Of a stretch of 64,000 nt of DNA, positions 59,670-64,000 are shown in pieces. Origin of the DNA: Annona cherimola (Eukaryota > Streptophyta > Magnoliopsida > Magnoliales > Annonaceae); contig CM059972.1 in assembly GCA_030490835.1 (NCBI GenBank), forward strand, positions 90,319,137 to 90,383,136, in the 5' to 3' direction. The translations under genes and the position numbers were made by a program. How positions within the stretch are numbered: the stretch's first letter is position 1; every line of letters starts with the position of its first letter. The notes under the pieces are model-generated. The model ran no database searches. It saw nothing but the letters and a program-made list of their open reading frames with translations, and was not told the origin of the DNA.

Positions 59670-60200
59670 GCATTTACCTATAAAAATGACATTTCAGATA
59701 GTTTAGATGTTAAAAATATAACTTTAAAATTATGTTCAACATTATATATTTTTCTGATATTTATACATTGTGACATCTAGATATTACAATGGAGTTCATT
59801 CGCGCCCCTCTCACCCTTGAGGAAAATTTCTTAAATATAGCTCAATACAAGAAATTTTTTGTAAAAACCTCCATTCTAGGAGAAATTTTATAAAACCCCC
59901 ACTACATGGGGACTAATGGACAAAAGCCCCTCATGCATGGAAGGGAATCAAACCAGGTTTAGTAGAAAATCAACCATGATGCTAACAACCTAGTGGCAAC
60001 ATTATACCACTTTATTATGTTGATTTTAAACATTTATAGATAGGCTTTTCTTAGTGATAATAAAAAAATGAAAGAGTTTTCATGATAAAGTAAATAATGC
60101 TTAATAGAGTAGATGAAATGAATTTTCTATCAATTATCAAATTATTAAAAATAAAAGGAGTTATACAGAAGAGAGTTTCATAGAAATAAAGTCCTTAATT
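59670..60200. mobile_element. MITE family A, distant copy A8, split by a SINE
   Basis: GACATTTCAGATAGTTTAGA, CCACTTTATTATGTTGATTT and AAGGAGTTATACAGAAGAGA match the copies at 16.9-22.2 kb. A 251-bp SINE interrupts it. Confidence 0.65.
59747..59997 (-). mobile_element. tRNA-derived SINE (251 bp, minus strand)
   Basis: Flanked by a perfect 9-bp duplication AACATTATA (59738-59746, 59998-60006). On the minus strand the head reads GCCACTAGGTTGTTAGCATC, with an A-box-like TTAGCATCATGG and a B box GGTTTGATTCCC about 30 bases further. Removing it restores a family A MITE. This is the best-supported SINE in the window. Confidence 0.8.
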
Positions 60201-60314
60201 ATGGCGAACTTTTTTAGCCAAATTTTAATTTAGCCACATCGTATTTCACTAGCCAATTGCATATTTTAGTAGATAAAATTGCTATTATAATTTAAATGTA
60301 ACCTAAATGACTAC

Positions 60315-61817
60315 TGATAGGGTCGGACCAAAATAGATCTAACGAGCTACGTATATGTCTAATTAATTTGCTCATTTTTACGTAAGTATGCGTGCCATAC
60401 GAGTAATAAAGAGTGAGTTGAGAATCATTCCCACTAGAATTGAGTTAAACTCATTAGTTCCTTAAATTCAACTGCCCTTGCCAATGTGGAAAATTTAGAG
60501 CATGTTGGGAAGGAATTAAATTTAAACAGGAAATTAAAATGAGTAGAACTAATGGTAAGACAAAAATAAGTTGGGATTCTTAAAGTTGATTAAAGTGGAT
60601 AGGAAATAGAAATTATTGACCTTAACTACATTAATTTGGTTTCATTTTAATTGGTTATGTATAAATTTACTAACTTAGGTTCATATATTTTTATATACGA
60701 ATTCTTACATGTATAAATCTAATTTCGCTACACCCTATTACTATGTTCCCATGCAAGCAAGTATGACAAGATTGATTTGCTTATAACCTACTCAACATTA
60801 CATAGGGCTAATAGATATATTCCTATCCATGTTAATATTCAACATTTGAAGGTTGAGATCTTATGCTTTATATGTAAATCCTATCAAAATCCACCTTTTC
60901 TAAGCATGAATCTGGATTTTACAACATCTTAAAACGTTGCCAGACATGTAAAAAGTATTAAACACCACATATATAGGTAAAACCACATAACACAAGCCTA
61001 CAGCAATTAGATATTCATTTTCAAATAAAAAAGAACCAAATCAACATAAGGTAAGAGTCAAATCATCATCTCAATCTCCCATCACTTAAAGTTCTAGCCC
61101 AAAAATATAAGTTCAAATCCCATCAAAACCATTTGTACAAGCATCCCAACATAGGAAAATGAGAGAAATATGTAAGGGAAGAGAAAAAGGAGATGAAATT
61201 TGCTGGATTCCTCCACACAGATGCAATCTCCACTTCAAAATCTTCCTTGGCTTAAGAATCCTCTCTTTTCTCTTGGTTAGCTCCCATAGGTTCTACCTTT
61301 TTTTCTCAAATTCTAAGTTATGTATTTATAAGCTCCTTTGAGCTGGCATGAAATATGTGCAAAAATGCACACTTGTGGCCATCGGCGCCCCGACACCAAT
61401 CACTCTAGATGATTTGCTGACTTAAGCTTCTCGAACATTCTTCAATGGCAGTTCAGTGGCAATTGTTCGCCAAAAAGCGAGGCCGGGGCACCAATCACTC
61501 AGAATGCAAAACTCATCTTTGGCTTACAAGTCATGTTCTCTTCTCCGTTCCATTAATTGCCATGTATTCCGAAGTGCAGAGTCACCTCTATTTGCCTACA
61601 TCAAAATTCAAGACAAGTAAATGCACTTTTAAATGATGAGATGAAATTTTAAATATCCGAAAACAACATGATTTGTATTAAATTATGCTCAAAATATATA
61701 AAATCTAAATTTAATTCATGAAATGTAAAAGTTAATAAAAATTAAGCAAAAAACCATGCATATTTATCAAATTCTCTTGGACTAGTATTCAAAATAAGCA
61801 TAAAATTAGTCATGACA
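60315..61817 (-). mobile_element. LTR, minus orientation, same family as 48549-49900
   Basis: Reversed, it begins TGTCATGACTAATTTTATGC and ends near CGACCCTATCA. It has a TATA box GCTTATAAATACATAAC (about 61318-61334) and shares ordered words with the plus copy (CATTTACTTGTCTTGAATTT; TAGCTCGTTAGA). A GGTGTCGGGGCGCC stretch lies before the TATA box. Flanks ACTAC and ACTCT agree at only three of five bases, so limits are approximate. Open frames at 61159-61341 and 61445-61636 are chance. Confidence 0.55.
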
Positions 61818-62718
61818 ACTCTAATTTTCTAGAGTTGTCAAGGTCCAGTGACCAACTAGGAAAAAGCCAAGCATGACCCTTCTTAGAGGGAGGAAGATGG
61901 GTTCACCAAAGCCTACACCTCCCCCATGGGGTTATATAGAAATGTTTGACAAGAGATGACAAGGCCTCGATGGGACAAAGGGGCAATTTGCAAAACCCTC
62001 ACATAAGATTAATAGGAAATAGATGACATGATGGCTAAGCATTTATTAAAGTTATCTCAAGATAAGAGCGTACCTTCCCTCAATTGAAGATAGCCAACTC
62101 ACAATAATGAAGAATAATGTCTTCACAAACCAAGGATGACCTAACCATCCTCAGATAATCATGAATGGGATAATCTCTTAGTCTACCAACTATAAGCAGA
62201 TGCGTCAATTAAAGAAAATCTTTAAGGAATGACCTCACAATATATCATCTAATATAGAGCACATTTATCGCTATCGAATATTATATAAAATTGATGAACT
62301 ACAACAAAATTAAAAAAGCAGGACTCTAGGTCCCATTCATCCCACAATGTATAACCCTTCATGGATGAGTTTTGCCTACACTTGACAAACCCTTTGAAAG
62401 GGCTAGCCAATTTTGGACTACGCTAGATACATGCCATAATTGTAAAAAACATTCATAATGCAATGTTCACGATCTCTCACCCCCTATTGGTTTTTGGGTC
62501 GACCTTATTGTTAGTTCAACTATTTCCAATATAAACCTCACATGATAAATCCTTATCAGCTCCATTACTCTATGATTTAAACCTTCGTTTGGCTTAGATT
62601 AACCCTCGGTTAAATTGAGACCTATCAATTATATTAATTAGCCAAAAACTTGTTGTCACTACCCTTAAGCAATCATTTAGCTAAATATGTATATTTAGGA
62701 AAACGGTACATGTAGCTA
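61818..62718. other. Intergenic DNA, no gene recognised
   Basis: Begins with a short palindrome (ACTCTAATTTTCTAGAGT, 61818-61836). Mixed composition to about 62000, then AT-rich. No protein family or RNA gene recognised. Confidence 0.4.
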
Positions 62719-62729
62719 AATAAATAAAA

Positions 62730-62850
62730 CTAACACATGGTGGTTGGAGTGATAAAGAGTAGAATTCATCTTAAGCAAGGTCTCGATTTTGAGTCTTGTG
62801 AAAGGAGAGATAAGTGTTGGAATAGTCTTAAGTAGATAAAAAAAATTTAA
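62730..62850 (+). mobile_element. Short tRNA-derived SINE (about 121 bp)
   Basis: A box TGGTTGGAGTG (62741-62751) and B box GATTTTGAGTC (62785-62795) lie 34 bases apart in a tRNA-like head, followed by an A-rich tail. Flanked by AATAAATAAAA (62719-62729, 62851-62861), 11 bp but of low complexity. Confidence 0.65.
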
Positions 62851-62861
62851 AATAAATAAAA

Positions 62862-64000
62862 TAGTGATATTTTGGAGGTGCTTCAATGATGCTCGAAAGC
62901 ATTGAATATTATTACCCCATTTTAGATGACTAAATCAATATCCAATTTACTTTTATCAGGGTACAGAAAACTTTCAATTAAAGTGTTAGGTGCATTAATA
63001 CCTACTTAAAATATGTAATCATGTGTACATTATAAAAGCACATAACTCCATTGATATATATATATATTACAATGTTATAATAATGTATAGAATGATTCAT
63101 TAATATTGGATAGGAATTTTAGATAGTTTGGTGTCAAATTAACAAATTTAAATTAATATAAATCAAATAATTTTTTTGTTGATTTTACACCTCCATTAGA
63201 TGATACCACGCTTATATTTTATTTTCACAAATTTAGTTTCCTAATTTAAAAATAATTTTAAATGTAGTGAGTAGATTGATGTTGATTTAACCCTCAAACC
63301 ATGACACCACACCGAAATCAAATGGTTTTTTTTTTACATGATCCACCACATTGTAGTAACACCCTGTACAAAACTTCATCCATAACCTAAACGAGTTATG
63401 ATCTTTTTAACGTTTTTATTGTTTTTTGTCTTTCATAAACTTATTAATCCAAGTGTATTCAATATATAAATCAAAATTTATCATTTTTGAGTTTTAAATA
63501 TAAATATATTTTAGTCATTTCAATTATTTAAAATGGCTAAATTACTTCCATGAATCCAGGTTTAAAAATCAACAAAATCTATGAATATTTTCAAAAATAG
63601 TATAATTATTTTATATACATCAAATATGCCTAGATTAATGGTTTATGAAAATTTTAAAAATTTGAAAATAAGATTTTTAACTCGAGCTAACAAATAACAA
63701 GATCATAGGTAGAGCGATAATGTACAAAATTTTAAGTTAAGAATCGTCATCTTGTTAGCACAAGCTAAAACCCCCTTTTCATTATTTTTTGTTTTTATAA
63801 ATCAATTAATATCTATGCATTTAGTCTGTAGACTAAATTTTATCATTTTTCCTGAATAATTTTATTTTCAAAATAGAGGTATTTTTGTCATTTTCAATGG
63901 TTACAAAGACGAAACTACATCTATATTTAAAAATCTAAAAGAATATTTATAAATCTTTGGAATAGTTAAACTTTGTTTATAAATTAATTACGCTAGACTC
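62862..64000. other. AT-rich intergenic DNA, no gene
   Basis: AT-rich throughout. Words such as GCATTTAGTCTGTAGACTAA (63818) and TTAATCCAAGTGTATTCAAT resemble AT-rich MITE interiors near 29790 and 31040, but I could not define ends. Confidence 0.45.

Noticed and set aside
61159..61636. Two 60-residue frames near 61.3 kb
   Set aside because: They fall in the leader and U3 of a minus-strand LTR and have no recognisable domain.

Overview
The window reads as nuclear DNA of a seed plant, most likely a flowering plant. It is AT-rich and almost wholly built of nested, decayed transposable elements: Ty3/gypsy and Ty1/copia retrotransposons primed by tRNA-Met, SIRE-type LTRs, a FAR1-type Mutator-like element (MULE), hAT-like and Tourist-like MITEs, and tRNA-derived SINEs. 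I found no intact host gene, no rRNA, no functional tRNA and no CRISPR array. The species cannot be named from what I see.

Region 1-15.6 kb: a minus-strand Ty3/gypsy element (5' LTR, primer site, gag, protease, then RT/RNase H running off the left edge) is broken by two copies of one large non-autonomous MULE-like element in opposite orientation (1095-6111 and 7621-14956). Their arms form a very large inverted repeat around the gag-protease fragment. Each copy carries a 10-bp repeat array organised in roughly 200-bp units, AT-rich DNA, a 51-bp minisatellite with a CCCGCGGG core, and a conserved ORF-bearing segment. Copy 2 has a perfect 9-bp target duplication and contains a SIRE-like solo LTR (12800-14130, TSD GTTAG). 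A hAT-like MITE follows at 15006-15563.

Region 15.6-22.3 kb: a short low-copy stretch, then a dense cluster of two MITE families, A (about 500 bp) and B (about 350 bp), with a degraded SIRE-like LTR inside.

Region 22.3-29.5 kb: a 7.2-kb FAR1/MULE element with 102-bp terminal inverted repeats (TIRs), a 9-bp AT duplication and a transposase gene. The transposase keeps its catalytic D-D-E and SWIM residues but has three in-frame stops and two frameshifts. It also carries a 167-bp tandem repeat and a GC-rich pyrimidine block.

Region 29.5-42.3 kb: nested Tourist-like MITEs, two SINE candidates, and a plus-strand Ty3/gypsy remnant (primer site to integrase zinc finger) with a hexapeptide repeat in the gag region.

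Region 42.3-54.1 kb: LTR-derived DNA, including a hAT-like MITE, a plus-strand LTR (48.5-49.9 kb) and a 2.7-kb solo LTR with a perfect CTATT duplication.

Region 54.1-64 kb: a degenerate Ty1/copia element with both LTRs, primer site, polypurine tract and a hAT-like MITE in gag; a family-A MITE split by a SINE; an inverted second copy of the 48.5-kb LTR family; a short SINE; and AT-rich DNA.

Nothing here appears to work as a gene pathway. The logic is one of insertion, partner mobilisation (MITE family B has tips like the FAR1 MULE), LTR-LTR recombination and decay.
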